Positions 25,708 through 36,282 are shown, counted from the stretch's first letter. The stretch is 64,000 nt of DNA from an uncultured Carboxylicivirga sp. (GCA_947503525.1 CANNEA010000001.1:868001-932000); one strand, 5' to 3'. Notes: generated by a model not told the origin, from the letters alone. Numbers and translations are program-made.

Positions 25708-26904
25708 CTACTGGTCCAATATTCTCATTGCATCGATTAAGTAATGCTTATTGGGCTTGGTATACAGTTCTGTTGTTTTAATATCAGTATGCCCAAGCAT
25801 TTTACTGACATATTTTAGCGCCACCCCTTTGTGTAAGGTGTTTGTTGCAAAAGAGTGCCTGGCACAATGAAAACTAATGTTATTGGCTTTGTCAATTTTA
25901 CATTTTGCTATTGATTTTCTAAGGGTTTTATTGGTTTTTTGATTGGAAATAACTCTAAATATTGGTTGGTTAGTTTTAAGTTCATATTGTGGTAAATATG
26001 ATAATGCTTTCTTAGTTAGAGGTATTACTACATCAACTTTAGTTTTATGCATTTGTTTCTCGACTGTTTTCCAATCATCAACACCACCATCTTCATTTGA
26101 AAGAATTGAATTGGATATAATGTGTTTAGGGGTTAATAGTTTAACATCCATAAATCGTAATCCGGTATAACAGCTAAATAAGAAATACTGAAGAACATTC
26201 TTTTCTCCTTTGGGTATTTTAGAAGAATTATAATATTTTTCAAGTAACTTTACTTCATATAGAGTTAAATACTCTCTTTTACCAGATGCCTTTTTTAGCT
26301 TAATCTTTTTAAAAACATTGGTATCTAATAAGTCATTTCTAATAGCATCATTCAAGACAGCTTTAATAAATCCAAGGGACTTTGTTATTGTATTTGTTTT
26401 GTTTCCAAGTGTAGTATGCATGTAGTTTTTGTAACCTTGAATAAAATCTAGATTATTCACTTCAGATAGCTTTAATGTTTTGATATTTTTATAGTTATCA
26501 AGCTTTGTCAATTGACTTTTGTAAGTTCGCTTAGTATTTGCAGATATATCATCATGCTTATCAATGTATAAGTTTGCAAATGCAAAGAAGCTATCCTTCG
26601 AGAAATTGCCACGAAACTTATTTGTGAACTCAGTGAAAGTCGGTGGTTTATTGAATCTGGTAAAATCATTAATAATTTTCTTAGCTTTTGTAATTGCATC
26701 AGCTAATTTTAAATTATCGATTGAGCTATCTTGGGCTGAAGAGCGAATTCTTTTCTTTTTTTCAAGCCAGTTGTCTTCCAAACAATAAATTCCCAATGAA
26801 AAGTGTTTAGACTGTCGATTAATTGTGACTCTCAAATAAATTGGGTGTGAACCATCTGTTCTAGAATATGACTTTCGTAGAATTAGTTTTGTGCTTGCAT
26901 TCAT
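25708..26904 (-). CDS. Tyrosine integrase next to tmRNA
   Basis: A 398-residue site-specific recombinase of the Bacteroidota mobile-element type. It has an arm-binding N-terminus (LRKSYSRTDGSHPIYLRVTI), a SAM-like core-binding domain (about 100-200) and a catalytic domain with CYTGLRFMD (Arg), FHCARHSFATN (H-x-x-R) and MLGHTDIKTTELYTK (His and nucleophile Tyr). The ATG at 26904 is preferred over a TTG 24 bp upstream. The gene begins about 145 bp from the 3' end of tmRNA, a frequent integration target, so it probably marks one end of a genomic island. It shows nothing specific to integron integrases, so it is not an obvious source of the adjacent cassette array. Confidence 0.88.
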   Translation of the reverse strand: MNASTKLILRKSYSRTDGSHPIYLRVTINRQSKHFSLGIYCLEDNWLEKKKRIRSSAQDSSIDNLKLADAITKAKKIINDFTRFNKPPTFTEFTNKFRGNFSKDSFFAFANLYIDKHDDISANTKRTYKSQLTKLDNYKNIKTLKLSEVNNLDFIQGYKNYMHTTLGNKTNTITKSLGFIKAVLNDAIRNDLLDTNVFKKIKLKKASGKREYLTLYEVKLLEKYYNSSKIPKGEKNVLQYFLFSCYTGLRFMDVKLLTPKHIISNSILSNEDGGVDDWKTVEKQMHKTKVDVVIPLTKKALSYLPQYELKTNQPIFRVISNQKTNKTLRKSIAKCKIDKANNISFHCARHSFATNTLHKGVALKYVSKMLGHTDIKTTELYTKPNKHYLIDAMRILDQ

Positions 26905-27050
26905 TTTATTTCCATTTTTGTACAACAATTGTCAAACAAATCTGGAAATAAAGTGATATTTAATGATTCAATAGATTGGAAAGAATCTTTCTAAATAGCT
27001 GAAAGTGAAAACTTTTGAAACTTTTGATTTCAATTATTTTCACTTTCTAG

Positions 27051-27448
27051 TGGAGCTGCAGGGAATCGAACCCTGGTCCAGACAAGGAAGCTCAATGCTT
27101 TCTACATGCTTAGCTTCGACTTAGTTTTCGAGTAATAGCTGGATCAAAGCCACCGACTATTACCTTATCCTCTTTATTTCGGAAAAAGCCCAAGGTTTAC
27201 CTTTTCCTAGTTTCGATTTTGCTAGCATCTCTGGTACGAACCGCCTCAAAACGATAGCATCCGTGAGATGTCTTGTTTCAACACCTAGTGAAGAAATTAA
27301 GCTAATCTACTATAATTCGATTAAGCTGCAAGAGCGTAATTATTTTCGCCAATTAAAAAGTTTGAGATCCGGGTTTTACGAGTCAGCATCACGACACTCG
27401 ACATGCTTACATATCACTTTGCCAAGCTGTCAAATCCACGTCAGCCCC
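27051..27448 (-). ncRNA. ssrA: tmRNA
   Basis: On the minus strand the RNA starts GGGGCTGA (27448) and ends with T-arm GGGTTCGATTCCC and acceptor CAGCTCC plus A (27051), which pairs with the 5' GGGGCTG. The internal tag frame (27350-27321) reads GENNYALAA and stop, the tag known from Porphyromonas-type Bacteroidota. tmRNA with SmpB rescues ribosomes stalled on broken mRNA and marks the peptide for degradation. The genome has CTA rather than CCA after position 73, so CCA would need to be added enzymatically; integration at this end may have altered it. The neighbouring integrase lies just beyond the 3' end. Confidence 0.95.
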
Positions 27449-27495
27449 AAGTGTAAAATGTGGCGCAAATATAGTAAAAATGCTGTAAAATGTGG

Positions 27496-28146
27496 CTATA
27501 GATGCTTAAGTGTTGAGATTGTTGCTTTCGGATCGCTTGATTTAAAAACGTAACTTCCTGCAACCAAAACATCTGCTCCTGCATCAATTAATGATTTGGC
27601 ATTAGTATTATCTACTCCTCCATCAACCTCAATTAAAGCTCTGCTGTTCTTTTTTAAGGCTAATTCTTTTAGTTGAGCTATTTTATTGTAAGTATTCTCA
27701 ATAAACTTTTGGCCTCCAAATCCAGGATTAACTGACATTAATAGTACCAAATCAAGATCGGCTATCACATCTTCCAATAGAGCAACGGGAGTATGAGGGT
27801 TTAAGGTGACCCCAGCTTTCATATCTGCTTTATGAATGGACTGAATAGTTCTGTGCAGATGATTACAAGCTTCGTAATGCACATTAAAAATGTTGGCTCC
27901 GGCATTTTTGAAGGCATCAATATAGCGATCAGGATCAACTATCATCAAGTGCACATCCATCGGTTTTTGAGTAATAGATTTAATGGATTCAAGTACAGGT
28001 ATACCAAATGAAATATTTGGAACAAATACACCGTCCATAATATCCAGATGAAGCCAGTCGGCTTCACTGTTGTTAATCATCTCAATTTCAGATTTTAGAT
28101 TGCTGAAGTCAGCAGCAAGCAATGATGGAGCAATTAAATGTTTCAT
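27496..28146 (-). CDS. rpe: Ribulose-phosphate 3-epimerase
   Basis: The enzyme interconverts ribulose 5-phosphate and xylulose 5-phosphate in the pentose phosphate pathway. The 216-residue protein is of normal length and shows the TIM-barrel signatures IAPSLLAADFSNLKSEI, WLHLDIMDGVFVPNISFG (metal-binding and catalytic Asp), MSVNPGFGGQKF and LIEVDGGVDNTN. It is cytosolic. It is downstream of and co-directional with rpoD, with 120 bp between, and ends 48 bp from tmRNA, forming the intact core side of the island border. Confidence 0.97.
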   Translation of the reverse strand: MKHLIAPSLLAADFSNLKSEIEMINNSEADWLHLDIMDGVFVPNISFGIPVLESIKSITQKPMDVHLMIVDPDRYIDAFKNAGANIFNVHYEACNHLHRTIQSIHKADMKAGVTLNPHTPVALLEDVIADLDLVLLMSVNPGFGGQKFIENTYNKIAQLKELALKKNSRALIEVDGGVDNTNAKSLIDAGADVLVAGSYVFKSSDPKATISTLKHL

Positions 28147-28266
28147 GAACGTGATTTGTTATTAATTGCTCACAAAAGTACAATACTATCCCATATCAAA
28201 AAAATGACTTTTGTGATTAATATGGATTCAAAATGTAATTAATTCAATCTAAACTAGCAATGTGCA

Positions 28267-29130
28267 TTATCCCAGGAAGGAACGCAGGATTTTACTGCGG
28301 TAGGTATTCTTAAGCCTTTTAATGGCCTTTTCTTTAATCTGTCTTACTCTCTCACGGGTAAGATTAAAAAGTTTTCCGATTTCTTCAAGTGAATATGGAG
28401 GTTCCCCATTCAATCCATAATACAATTTGATGATATCAGATTCTCTGGTTGATAAAGTAGATAAGGAGCGTTCGATCTCTTTTCTTAATGAATCATCCAA
28501 AAGCTGTGTGTCAGGACTAATAAAGTCAGACGTTAGTAGTACGTCATACAATGTATTATCTTCATCCTTCTTTAATGGCGCATCCATTGAAATGTGTCGG
28601 GATGAAACCTTTAGTGCTTCTTTAACTTCTTTTGGAGCAATTTGCAGAACGGTTGCAATTTCATTGGCCGTTGGCTCGCGTTGAAAATCCTGTTCTAATC
28701 TTGCAAAGGTGTTATTAACCTTGTTAATAGAACCAATTTTGTTTAACGGCAGGCGCACAATACGCGCTTGTTCTGCAAGAGCTTGCAAAATAGATTGGCG
28801 AATCCACCAGACGGCATAACTGATAAATTTAAATCCTCTGGTTTCGTCGAAGCGTTGTGCTGCTTTGATCAATCCCAAATTACCTTCATTTATCAGGTCA
28901 GGAAGGCTTAGGCCCTGATTTTGGTATTGTTTAGATACCGAGACTACGAAACGAAGATTTGCATTAATTAATTGCTCAAGAGCTTTATTATCTCCTTGCC
29001 GGATTTGTTTGGCGAGGCTAACTTCTTCATCGGCGCTAATAAGTCTTACCTTACCGATTTCGTGCAGATACTTATCCAACGAAGGCGTCTCACGATTGGT
29101 GACCTGCTTTGTGATTTTTAGTTGTCTCAT
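28267..29130 (-). CDS. rpoD: Primary RNA polymerase sigma factor (RpoD type)
   Basis: The 287-residue sigma-70 is of the short form typical of Bacteroidota primary sigma factors, without the region 1.1 of E. coli RpoD. Region 1.2 ([20 protein letters not shown]), region 2 ([20 protein letters not shown], then [20 protein letters not shown] with [14 protein letters not shown]), region 3 and region 4 ([19 protein letters not shown]) are all present. It directs transcription from promoters of the TTTG/TANNTTTG kind. It is divergent from rho across a 302-bp intergenic region. Confidence 0.97.
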   Translation of the reverse strand: MRQLKITKQVTNRETPSLDKYLHEIGKVRLISADEEVSLAKQIRQGDNKALEQLINANLRFVVSVSKQYQNQGLSLPDLINEGNLGLIKAAQRFDETRGFKFISYAVWWIRQSILQALAEQARIVRLPLNKIGSINKVNNTFARLEQDFQREPTANEIATVLQIAPKEVKEALKVSSRHISMDAPLKKDEDNTLYDVLLTSDFISPDTQLLDDSLRKEIERSLSTLSTRESDIIKLYYGLNGEPPYSLEEIGKLFNLTRERVRQIKEKAIKRLKNTYRSKILRSFLG

Positions 29131-29291
29131 AATACTAACGGAGGTTGTGTATGTTAAATGGTTATACTTAAGGCTAACATGTTTGCTTTCATTTTGTTCG
29201 TGAGTTACTTTAAAGTTGCAGAAAAAAAAAGTAAGATCAAAAACATTTAGAATTAAATTATTTTTTAATGAGGCCTTTGTTGGGGTATTAT

Positions 29292-29322
29292 TTTGATCGA
29301 AGATAAAGTTTACCTACATTTG
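29292..29322 (+). promoter_or_regulatory. Predicted Bacteroidota promoter of rho
   Basis: TTTG (29292-29295), a 19-bp spacer and TACATTTG (29315-29322) match the Bacteroidota housekeeping consensus TTTG-N19-20-TANNTTTG. Transcription would begin near 29329, giving a leader of about 100 nt before the rho ATG. The rest of 29131-29432 holds the divergent rpoD promoter region without a clear consensus. Confidence 0.75.
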
Positions 29323-29432
29323 CACTGTTAGTAAAGTTGATGCCTGTCAGGTATTCAATTCTTGAATAAACTTTTCATTTATACTGAAAACAATATTTTC
29401 TAAGGATTTCCCTTAATAGTGTTCTATAAATT

Positions 29433-31214
29433 ATGTATGATATTTTAGAGCTTAATAAAAAGCTACTTACTGAGTTGCGACAAGTCGCAAAAGAGCTCAA
29501 TGTTAAACGCGTTGAGTCATTTAAAAAACAAGATCTGATTTATAAGATCCTTGATGAGCAAGCCATTCAGGTGACTGAAAGCAAGAAAGCTCCAAAGAAA
29601 GAAAAACCAGCCGATAAAAAACCACGAAGTAAACGTCCTCGCGCTCCTCGCACGGAAAGTGGTCCGGTAGCATCTTCGGTATCTTCAAAGGTTGCTGAAG
29701 CAGCTAGTTCGATGTCGAAAGAAGAGCCTGTGAAAGAGGTGAAGGAACCTGTTAAGGAAGAGCTTAAAAAGGAAGAGCCTAAAAAGCGTCCTGTTGCTAA
29801 AAAGGTGATTGAGCGTAAAGAAGAGAAAGCTGCACCTATTACCGAAAAGGTAGAAGAAAAGCCGGTTGAGGAAAAAGAGACAACTGAAAAGGCTGCTGCC
29901 CCAGTAGCTCCAGCTCCATCTCCAACAGCTCCAGTTAAAGAGTTTAAGCGCAGAGATGACCGTCGTGATAATCGCGACAATAGAGGTGATCGCCAATCAC
30001 GTGATAATAGAAACCAGGACGATCAAGGTGGACGCAGACAAGGTGATAAGAACCGTCGTACGTTTGATCGTAAAGAAGATAAGCAATACGAATTTGAAGG
30101 GATTATTTCAGCTTCAGGGGTATTGGAAATTATGCCTGATGGATATGGTTTTCTTCGTTCATCAGACTATAACTACTTAAATTCACCGGATGATATATAT
30201 GTATCTCAATCTCAAATCAAATTATTTGGTTTGAAAACAGGAGATACTGTTCTTGGTGCAATACGTCCTCCGAAGGAAGGAGAAAAATATTTCCCATTAA
30301 TTAAAGTGGAGCAAATAAACGGACGTTCTCCTGCTATTGTGCGCGACAGAGTTCAATTTGATCATTTAACACCAATATTCCCTAACGAGAAATTTAATCT
30401 TACAGGAGGTTCAAGACCAAGCCTGTCAGCCAGGGTTGTTGATATGTTTGCTCCAATCGGAAAAGGACAGCGTGGTTTAATTGTTGCTCAGCCAAAGACA
30501 GGTAAAACTGTTCTTTTAAAAGATATTGCTAATGCTATTGCAGCTAATCATCCTGAAGTTTATATGATCATCCTTTTGATTGATGAACGTCCTGAGGAGG
30601 TTACTGATATGGCACGTAGTGTAAATGCTGAGGTTGTGTCATCAACTTTTGATGAACCGGCTGAACGGCATGTAAAAGTGGCCAATATTGTTTTGGAAAA
30701 AGCAAAACGTATGGTAGAATGTGGTCATGATGTAGTTGTATTATTAGACTCGATTACCCGTTTGGCCAGAGCTTATAACACTGTTTCGCCGGCATCCGGT
30801 AAAGTTCTTTCTGGTGGTGTTGATGCCAATGCATTGCATCGTCCAAAGCGATTCTTTGGTGCGGCTCGTAATATTGAGGGAGGAGGATCCTTATCAATTA
30901 TTGCTACAGCATTGACCGAAACTGGTTCTAAAATGGATGAAGTCATCTTCGAAGAATTTAAAGGTACAGGTAATATGGAACTTCAGTTGGATCGTCGCTT
31001 ATCAAACAAGCGTATATTCCCTTCTGTCGATGTCAATCTATCCAGTACGCGTCGTGAAGATCTGTTGTTAGATCCTGAATTCTTGAATCGCATATGGATA
31101 TTAAGAAATTACTTATCAGATATGACTCCGGTGGAGGCAATGCAGTTTATGCATGACCGTGTTTCAAAAACGAAAACGAATGAAGAGTTCCTGATTTCGA
31201 TGAATGACAATTAG
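29433..31214 (+). CDS. rho: Transcription termination factor Rho
   Basis: The 593-residue Rho hexameric RNA helicase is about 170 residues longer than E. coli Rho because of an insert (about 45-215) after the Rho_N helices. The insert is rich first in K/E/P/A and then in R/D/N/G ([20 protein letters not shown]). Such disordered inserts are common in Bacteroidota and may bind RNA or phase-separate. The core is complete: RNA-binding domain ([15 protein letters not shown]), Walker A PKTGKT (354-359), [12 protein letters not shown], Walker [16 protein letters not shown] and the R-loop [10 protein letters not shown] strong terminator follows 20 bp after the stop. Confidence 0.97.
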   Translation: MYDILELNKKLLTELRQVAKELNVKRVESFKKQDLIYKILDEQAIQVTESKKAPKKEKPADKKPRSKRPRAPRTESGPVASSVSSKVAEAASSMSKEEPVKEVKEPVKEELKKEEPKKRPVAKKVIERKEEKAAPITEKVEEKPVEEKETTEKAAAPVAPAPSPTAPVKEFKRRDDRRDNRDNRGDRQSRDNRNQDDQGGRRQGDKNRRTFDRKEDKQYEFEGIISASGVLEIMPDGYGFLRSSDYNYLNSPDDIYVSQSQIKLFGLKTGDTVLGAIRPPKEGEKYFPLIKVEQINGRSPAIVRDRVQFDHLTPIFPNEKFNLTGGSRPSLSARVVDMFAPIGKGQRGLIVAQPKTGKTVLLKDIANAIAANHPEVYMIILLIDERPEEVTDMARSVNAEVVSSTFDEPAERHVKVANIVLEKAKRMVECGHDVVVLLDSITRLARAYNTVSPASGKVLSGGVDANALHRPKRFFGAARNIEGGGSLSIIATALTETGSKMDEVIFEEFKGTGNMELQLDRRLSNKRIFPSVDVNLSSTRREDLLLDPEFLNRIWILRNYLSDMTPVEAMQFMHDRVSKTKTNEEFLISMNDN

Positions 31215-31234
31215 ATAAGTTAAAATACCATAAC

Positions 31235-31267
31235 AAAAAGCCATTTGTGTAAAGCAAATGGCTTTTT
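31235..31267 (+). terminator. Intrinsic terminator after rho
   Basis: A perfect 13-bp stem (31235-31247 with 31255-31267, core AGCCATTTG) around loop TGTAAAG ends in a U-run on the plus strand. The A-run on the other side would let it work in both directions. Confidence 0.9.
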
Positions 31268-31367
31268 TATTTTTAATAATTTTAAATAGCAGTATATTTT
31301 TCAAATTGTAATGTTGAGATTGCACTTTTTACATAAATGGTTTTAGATTTGTGTAACAATTTTGACA

Positions 31368-32540
31368 ATGCAATCATTCTTTCAAACACATAAGTATTTA
31401 CTCAAGCATCTTGAGGCGCCGGTCAGACGTGAGTTATTAAACCAAATTGACTGGAGCCATCGACTAATTGGGATTAAAGGTGCCAGGGGTGTAGGAAAGA
31501 CTACTTTTCTTCTGGATTACGCTAAGTGGGCTTTTGGATTGGATAAGAGCTGTTTGTATGTCAATTTGAATAACCTCTATTTCACAGGAAGAACAATTAC
31601 CTCGTTTGCTGACGAATTCAGAAAAAAGGGAGGCAAGACACTTATTCTTGATCAGGTTTATAAATATCCGCATTGGTCCGAAGAGTTAAGGTATTGTTAC
31701 GATAACTTTACTGATCTAAAGATTATTTTTAGTGGTTCCGCTGTAATGCGCTTGCAAGGCGAAAAGTCGGATTTAAAAGGATGTGTTAAGGTTTATAATC
31801 TGGAAGGTTTTTCTTTTCGCGAGAATTTAAATTTAGCGGCAGGAACTAATTTTAAACCTGTGTCTTTGGATGATATCATTACTAATCATGTCGAAATTTG
31901 TAAAGAAATTACAAGTAAGGTACGTCCGCTTGCATATTTCTCAAATTATCTTGAGCATGGTTATTACCCTTTCTTTCTGGAGAAAAGAAACTATTCGGAG
32001 AACGTATTAAAGAATATTAATCTCATTTTGGAGATAGATATTAGTTATCTTGAGCAAATAGAATTGAAGTATTTGCCCAAATTACGTAAATTGCTGTATT
32101 CGATTGCAAAGGTTGCTCCATTTCAGCCAAATGTGAGCCGTTTAAGTCAGGATATTGAGACATCCAGAGCAACTGTAATGAATTATTTGAATTATCTGAA
32201 GAATGGGCGTTTGATCAGTCTGCTTTTTGAAGATAGTGAGGTGGCTAAAAAACCATCGATGGTATATCTCCAAAATTCAAACCTATTACACGCTGTAATG
32301 CATGGCGAAGTGGATCAAATCAATATGAATCGCACATTCTTTTTTAATCAGGTGGCCTATTCAAATAAAGTAGATTTAAGTGAGGGTGCTGATTTTAAGG
32401 TGAATAACGATTTAGATTTCACCATAGGAGGTGAAAAACATGAAGGGCTGAAAAGTGAAAATTCATTTTTTGCACATGATATGCTTGAGGTTGGATCAGA
32501 ACAAGAGATTCCCTTATGGCTTTTCGGATTTTTGTATTAG
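31368..32540 (+). CDS. ATP-binding protein, AAA with DUF4143-like C-terminus
   Basis: The 390-residue P-loop ATPase belongs to the family of stand-alone AAA proteins often annotated ATP-binding protein/DUF4143. Walker A GARGVGKTT begins at residue 38, a Walker B-like KTLILDQVYKYP near 88 has Asp followed by Gln, and sensor-type LKIIFSGSAV follows. A winged-helix part is near 250 (VSRLSQDIETSRATVMNYLN). The last 60 residues contain the nuclease-like region of this family in shortened form. An in-frame TTG at 31362 gives two extra residues; the ATG at 31368 is preferred. It stands alone between rho and nifJ. Substrate and role are unknown. Confidence 0.8.
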   Translation: MQSFFQTHKYLLKHLEAPVRRELLNQIDWSHRLIGIKGARGVGKTTFLLDYAKWAFGLDKSCLYVNLNNLYFTGRTITSFADEFRKKGGKTLILDQVYKYPHWSEELRYCYDNFTDLKIIFSGSAVMRLQGEKSDLKGCVKVYNLEGFSFRENLNLAAGTNFKPVSLDDIITNHVEICKEITSKVRPLAYFSNYLEHGYYPFFLEKRNYSENVLKNINLILEIDISYLEQIELKYLPKLRKLLYSIAKVAPFQPNVSRLSQDIETSRATVMNYLNYLKNGRLISLLFEDSEVAKKPSMVYLQNSNLLHAVMHGEVDQINMNRTFFFNQVAYSNKVDLSEGADFKVNNDLDFTIGGEKHEGLKSENSFFAHDMLEVGSEQEIPLWLFGFLY

Positions 32541-32598
32541 AACTAATTCTTAGAATTAAAATAGAAATATAACCAATTAATTATTAGGAGTATATAAA

Positions 32599-35500
32599 AT
32601 GGCTAAAGAAAAAAAGTTTATTACCTGTGACGGTAATCATGCCGCTGCTCACATTGCATACATGTTCAGTGAGGTAGCTGCCATTTACCCGATTACGCCA
32701 TCTTCCAATATGGCAGAAAATGTAGACGAATGGGCTGCAGCTGGAAGGAAGAATATTTTTGGCGAGACTGTTAAAGTTGAAGAAATGCAGTCAGAGGCTG
32801 GTGCTGCCGGAGCTGTTCACGGTTCATTGCAAGCTGGTGCTTTAACATCTACATTTACGGCTTCTCAGGGATTATTACTGATGATTCCTAACATGTACAA
32901 AATTGCCGGTGAATTATTACCATGTGTATTCCACGTGAGTGCACGTAGTTTAGCTGCGCAGGCATTGTCTATTTTTGGCGATCACTCAGATGTAATGTCG
33001 ACTCGTCAATCAGGATTTGCTATGTTGGCAACAGGAAGTGTTCAGGAAGTGATGGATCTTGCAGGTGTGGCTCACTTGACGTCTATCAAAACCCGTGTAC
33101 CTTTCTTACATTTCTTCGATGGATTCCGTACTTCTCACGAGATTCAAAAAGTAGAAGTTATGGATCAGGAAGATCTTGCTGGTTTAGTTGATCAGAAAGC
33201 ACTTCAGAGTTTCCGTGACAATTCATTAAATCCAGAGCACCCGGTAACACGTGGTACTGCTCAAAACCCGGATGTATATTTCCAGGCTCGTGAAGCTGCA
33301 AATCCATTCTATGCTGCTGTACCTGATATGGTAGCTGAGTATATGGATGAAGTGAGTAAGATTACAGGTCGTAAGTACCGTCCGTTTGATTACTATGGAG
33401 CTGAAGATGCTGAGAACATCATCGTAGCAATGGGATCGATCACTGATACAATTAAAGAAGTGATTGATGACTTGACTTCAAAGGGTGAAAAAGTTGGTTT
33501 GATTGCGGTACACTTGTATCGTCCATTCTCAGCTAAATATTTCTTCGAAGCATTCCCTGAGTCAGTTAAGAGAATTGCTGTTCTTGACCGAACTAAGGAG
33601 CCAGGAGCTAACGGAGATCCTTTATATCTTGATATCCGTGATTTATTCTACGGAAAAGAAAATGCGCCTATCGTTGTTGGTGGTCGCTATGGTTTATCAT
33701 CTAAGGATACTACACCGGCAATGATGTTGAGTGTATTCGAGAACCTTAAGATGAAAGAGCCAAAGAATCAGTTTACAGTAGGTATTGTTGATGATGTTAC
33801 ATTCACATCACTACCATTGTTACCTGAATTCTCATTAGGTGATGAAAGTACTTTCGAAGGTAAATTTTACGGATTAGGTTCTGATGGTACTGTCGGTGCT
33901 AACAAGAACTCGATTAAAATTATTGGTGATAACACCAACAAGTATGCTCAGGCATATTTTGCATATGATTCAAAGAAATCAGGTGGTATTACAATTTCTC
34001 ACCTTCGTTTTGGTGATACTCCAATTCGCTCGCCTTATTTGGTAAACACTCCGGATTTTGTTGCTTGTCACGTTCCTGCATATCTTCAAATGTATGATAT
34101 GTTGAAAGGGCTTAAAGACGGTGGAACATTCTTATTGAACTGTTCATGGTCAGAAGCTGAATTAGAGCAGAACATCCCAGCATATGTGAAGCGATATATT
34201 GCTGATCACAAAATTAAGTTCTACACTATTGATGCAACGCATTTGGCTAAAGAAATTGGTTTGGGTAACCGTACCAATACTATCATGCAGTCAGCGTTCT
34301 TTAAAATTGCTGAGGTAATTCCTTATGCTGAAGCTGTAGATCATATGAAAAAGGCAATTGTTAAGACTTTCGGAATGAAGGGCGAAGGCATTGTTAATAT
34401 GAACTTTGAAGCTGTTGATAAAGGTGGTGATGTAAATGAAATTACAATTCCTGCATCTTGGGCTAAAGAAGGAGCTGAAGTTGTTTTTCCATCAAACGAG
34501 AAAGCACCTCAGTTTATTAAAGACTTTGTATTCCCTGTAAATGCTCAAAAAGGTGATGATCTTCCTGTGAGTATTTTCAATGGTCGTCAGGATGGTACGC
34601 TTCCGGCAGGTACAACTGCTTACGAGAAGCGTGGTATTGCTGTTGATGTACCGGAATGGCAAGTTGACAATTGTATCCAGTGTAACCAGTGTTCTTATGT
34701 ATGTCCTCATGCAGCTATTCGTCCTTATTTATTAGATGAGAAAGAATTAGCAAATGCTCCTGAAGGAACAGCAACTAAGAAAGCTAATGGTAAAGGATTT
34801 GACGGATTGCAATACCGTATCCAGGTAAGTGCATTGGATTGTACGGGTTGTGGTAACTGTGCTGACGTTTGTCCATCTAAGGTTAAGTCGCTTGAAATGA
34901 AGCCTCTTGAGACTCAGATGGTTGAAAAAGAGCGTTGGGACTACATGGTTGAAGAAGTATCTATCAAAGATACAGTGATGAAGAAGGACATGAATGTGAA
35001 GGCTTCACAGTTCGCTCAACCATTATTCGAATTCTCTGGTGCTTGTGCCGGTTGTGGTGAAACTCCATATATTAAATTAATTACACAGTTATTTGGTGAC
35101 CGTATGATGGTGGCTAATGCAACTGGTTGTTCTTCAATTTATGGTGGTTCTGCTCCTGCAACTCCTTATTGTGCAAATAGCGAAGGTAAAGGTCCAGCTT
35201 GGGCTAACTCATTATTTGAAGACAATGCTGAGTTTGGTTTAGGTATGGCTACTGGTGCTAATAAACTTCGTGAGCGTGTTGAGAATTTTATCACAAGTTC
35301 AATTAACGAAGTGAATGCTGAAACAAAAGCTGCATTTGAAAAGTGGATTGAAACTAAAGATAATGGTAATGAGAACACTCCTGCCAGTAAAGCAGTTATA
35401 GCCGCTCTTGCCAATGAGAAGCATGCTGTTGCAAAAGAACTTCTGGCTCTTAAAGATTATATCTCTAAGAAGTCGTTCTGGATCTTTGGTGGTGACGGAT

Positions 35501-36138
35501 GGGCTTATGATATCGGTTATGGTGGTTTGGATCACGTAATTGCTTCAGGTCAGGATGTTAATATCTTGGTAATGGATACTGAGGTATATTCTAACACTGG
35601 TGGACAGTCATCTAAGTCAACTCCGGTTGGAGCTGTTGCTAAGTTTGCTGCCTCTGGTAAGCGTATCCGTAAAAAGGATCTTGGTCTAATGGCTACTACT
35701 TATGGTTATGTTTATGTTGCTCAAGTATCTATGGGTGCAAATCAGGCTCAGTACTTCAAGGCGCTTAAAGAAGCAGAAGCATATCCTGGACCATCATTAA
35801 TCATTGCTTATTCTCCTTGTATTGCTCACGGTTTAAAAACTGGTATGGGTACTACTCAGGCAGAAGGAAAGAACGCTGTTGAGTCAGGTTACTGGCACTT
35901 ATATCGTTATAACCCAATGTTGGAAGAAGAAGGTAAGAATCCATTTACATTGGACTCTAAGCCTCCACAGTGGGATAAATTCCAAAGCTTCTTGATGAAT
36001 GAGGTGCGTTATACAGCATTAGCTAAGTCATTCCCTGAAGATGCAAAAGTATTATTTGCTGAATCAGAGAAGAATGCTAAATGGCGTTATAGCTCATACA
36101 AGCGTTTGTCAGAATTAGAATATGAAGTAATCGACTAA
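32599..36138 (+). CDS. nifJ: Pyruvate:ferredoxin (flavodoxin) oxidoreductase
   Basis: The single-chain 1179-residue enzyme oxidises pyruvate to acetyl-CoA and CO2 and passes electrons to ferredoxin or flavodoxin, using thiamine diphosphate and three 4Fe-4S clusters. Domains run in the usual order: N-terminal pyrimidine-binding domain (AIYPITPSSNMAE), domain II, gamma-type domain (DGTVGANKNSIKI), the ferredoxin-like insert with CIQCNQCSYVCP (from C692) and CTGCGNCADVCP (from C748), the proximal-cluster CAGCGET (from C816) and the thiamine-binding GGDGWAYDIGYGG with SNTGGQSS. It is full length and supports anaerobic pyruvate metabolism together with pyruvate phosphate dikinase downstream. Confidence 0.97.
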   Translation: MAKEKKFITCDGNHAAAHIAYMFSEVAAIYPITPSSNMAENVDEWAAAGRKNIFGETVKVEEMQSEAGAAGAVHGSLQAGALTSTFTASQGLLLMIPNMYKIAGELLPCVFHVSARSLAAQALSIFGDHSDVMSTRQSGFAMLATGSVQEVMDLAGVAHLTSIKTRVPFLHFFDGFRTSHEIQKVEVMDQEDLAGLVDQKALQSFRDNSLNPEHPVTRGTAQNPDVYFQAREAANPFYAAVPDMVAEYMDEVSKITGRKYRPFDYYGAEDAENIIVAMGSITDTIKEVIDDLTSKGEKVGLIAVHLYRPFSAKYFFEAFPESVKRIAVLDRTKEPGANGDPLYLDIRDLFYGKENAPIVVGGRYGLSSKDTTPAMMLSVFENLKMKEPKNQFTVGIVDDVTFTSLPLLPEFSLGDESTFEGKFYGLGSDGTVGANKNSIKIIGDNTNKYAQAYFAYDSKKSGGITISHLRFGDTPIRSPYLVNTPDFVACHVPAYLQMYDMLKGLKDGGTFLLNCSWSEAELEQNIPAYVKRYIADHKIKFYTIDATHLAKEIGLGNRTNTIMQSAFFKIAEVIPYAEAVDHMKKAIVKTFGMKGEGIVNMNFEAVDKGGDVNEITIPASWAKEGAEVVFPSNEKAPQFIKDFVFPVNAQKGDDLPVSIFNGRQDGTLPAGTTAYEKRGIAVDVPEWQVDNCIQCNQCSYVCPHAAIRPYLLDEKELANAPEGTATKKANGKGFDGLQYRIQVSALDCTGCGNCADVCPSKVKSLEMKPLETQMVEKERWDYMVEEVSIKDTVMKKDMNVKASQFAQPLFEFSGACAGCGETPYIKLITQLFGDRMMVANATGCSSIYGGSAPATPYCANSEGKGPAWANSLFEDNAEFGLGMATGANKLRERVENFITSSINEVNAETKAAFEKWIETKDNGNENTPASKAVIAALANEKHAVAKELLALKDYISKKSFWIFGGDGWAYDIGYGGLDHVIASGQDVNILVMDTEVYSNTGGQSSKSTPVGAVAKFAASGKRIRKKDLGLMATTYGYVYVAQVSMGANQAQYFKALKEAEAYPGPSLIIAYSPCIAHGLKTGMGTTQAEGKNAVESGYWHLYRYNPMLEEEGKNPFTLDSKPPQWDKFQSFLMNEVRYTALAKSFPEDAKVLFAESEKNAKWRYSSYKRLSELEYEVID

Positions 36139-36158
36139 GAACTTCACATTATAAAGCT

Positions 36159-36190
36159 AAAAGCCGTTCCAATTTTGGAACGGCTTTTTT
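36159..36190 (+). terminator. Intrinsic terminator after nifJ
   Basis: AAAAGCCGTTCC (36159-36170) and its complement (36177-36188) enclose loop AATTTT and are followed by T residues. It lies 21 bp after the nifJ stop. Confidence 0.9.
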
Positions 36191-36237
36191 CATATGATTA
36201 TATTTTCTTTCATTTGGCATATGGAACTCGCCAATTT

Positions 36238-36282
36238 TGTCATCCTCCTGTGTGAGAGGCAATGCTCATGGCTCGTTTCATA
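36238..36282. repeat. Left copy of an inverted repeat flanking the AraC-type gene
   Basis: TGTCATCCTCCT (36238-36249) and GCTCGTTTCATA (36271-36282) recur as reverse complements on the other side of the regulator gene at 37579-37624. The words resemble the dispersed TGTCATCCTGA...CTCGTTTCA repeat seen in many Bacteroidota genomes; that recollection is not verified here. Confidence 0.5.

Noticed and set aside
25708-26904. Integron integrase (IntI) for the cassette array
   Set aside because: The protein has the arm-binding domain of Bacteroidota island integrases and lies beside tmRNA; no IntI-specific feature was recognised.
29567-29996. Antisense open frames within rho
   Set aside because: They mirror the low-complexity K/E/P/A insert of Rho and are shadow frames.
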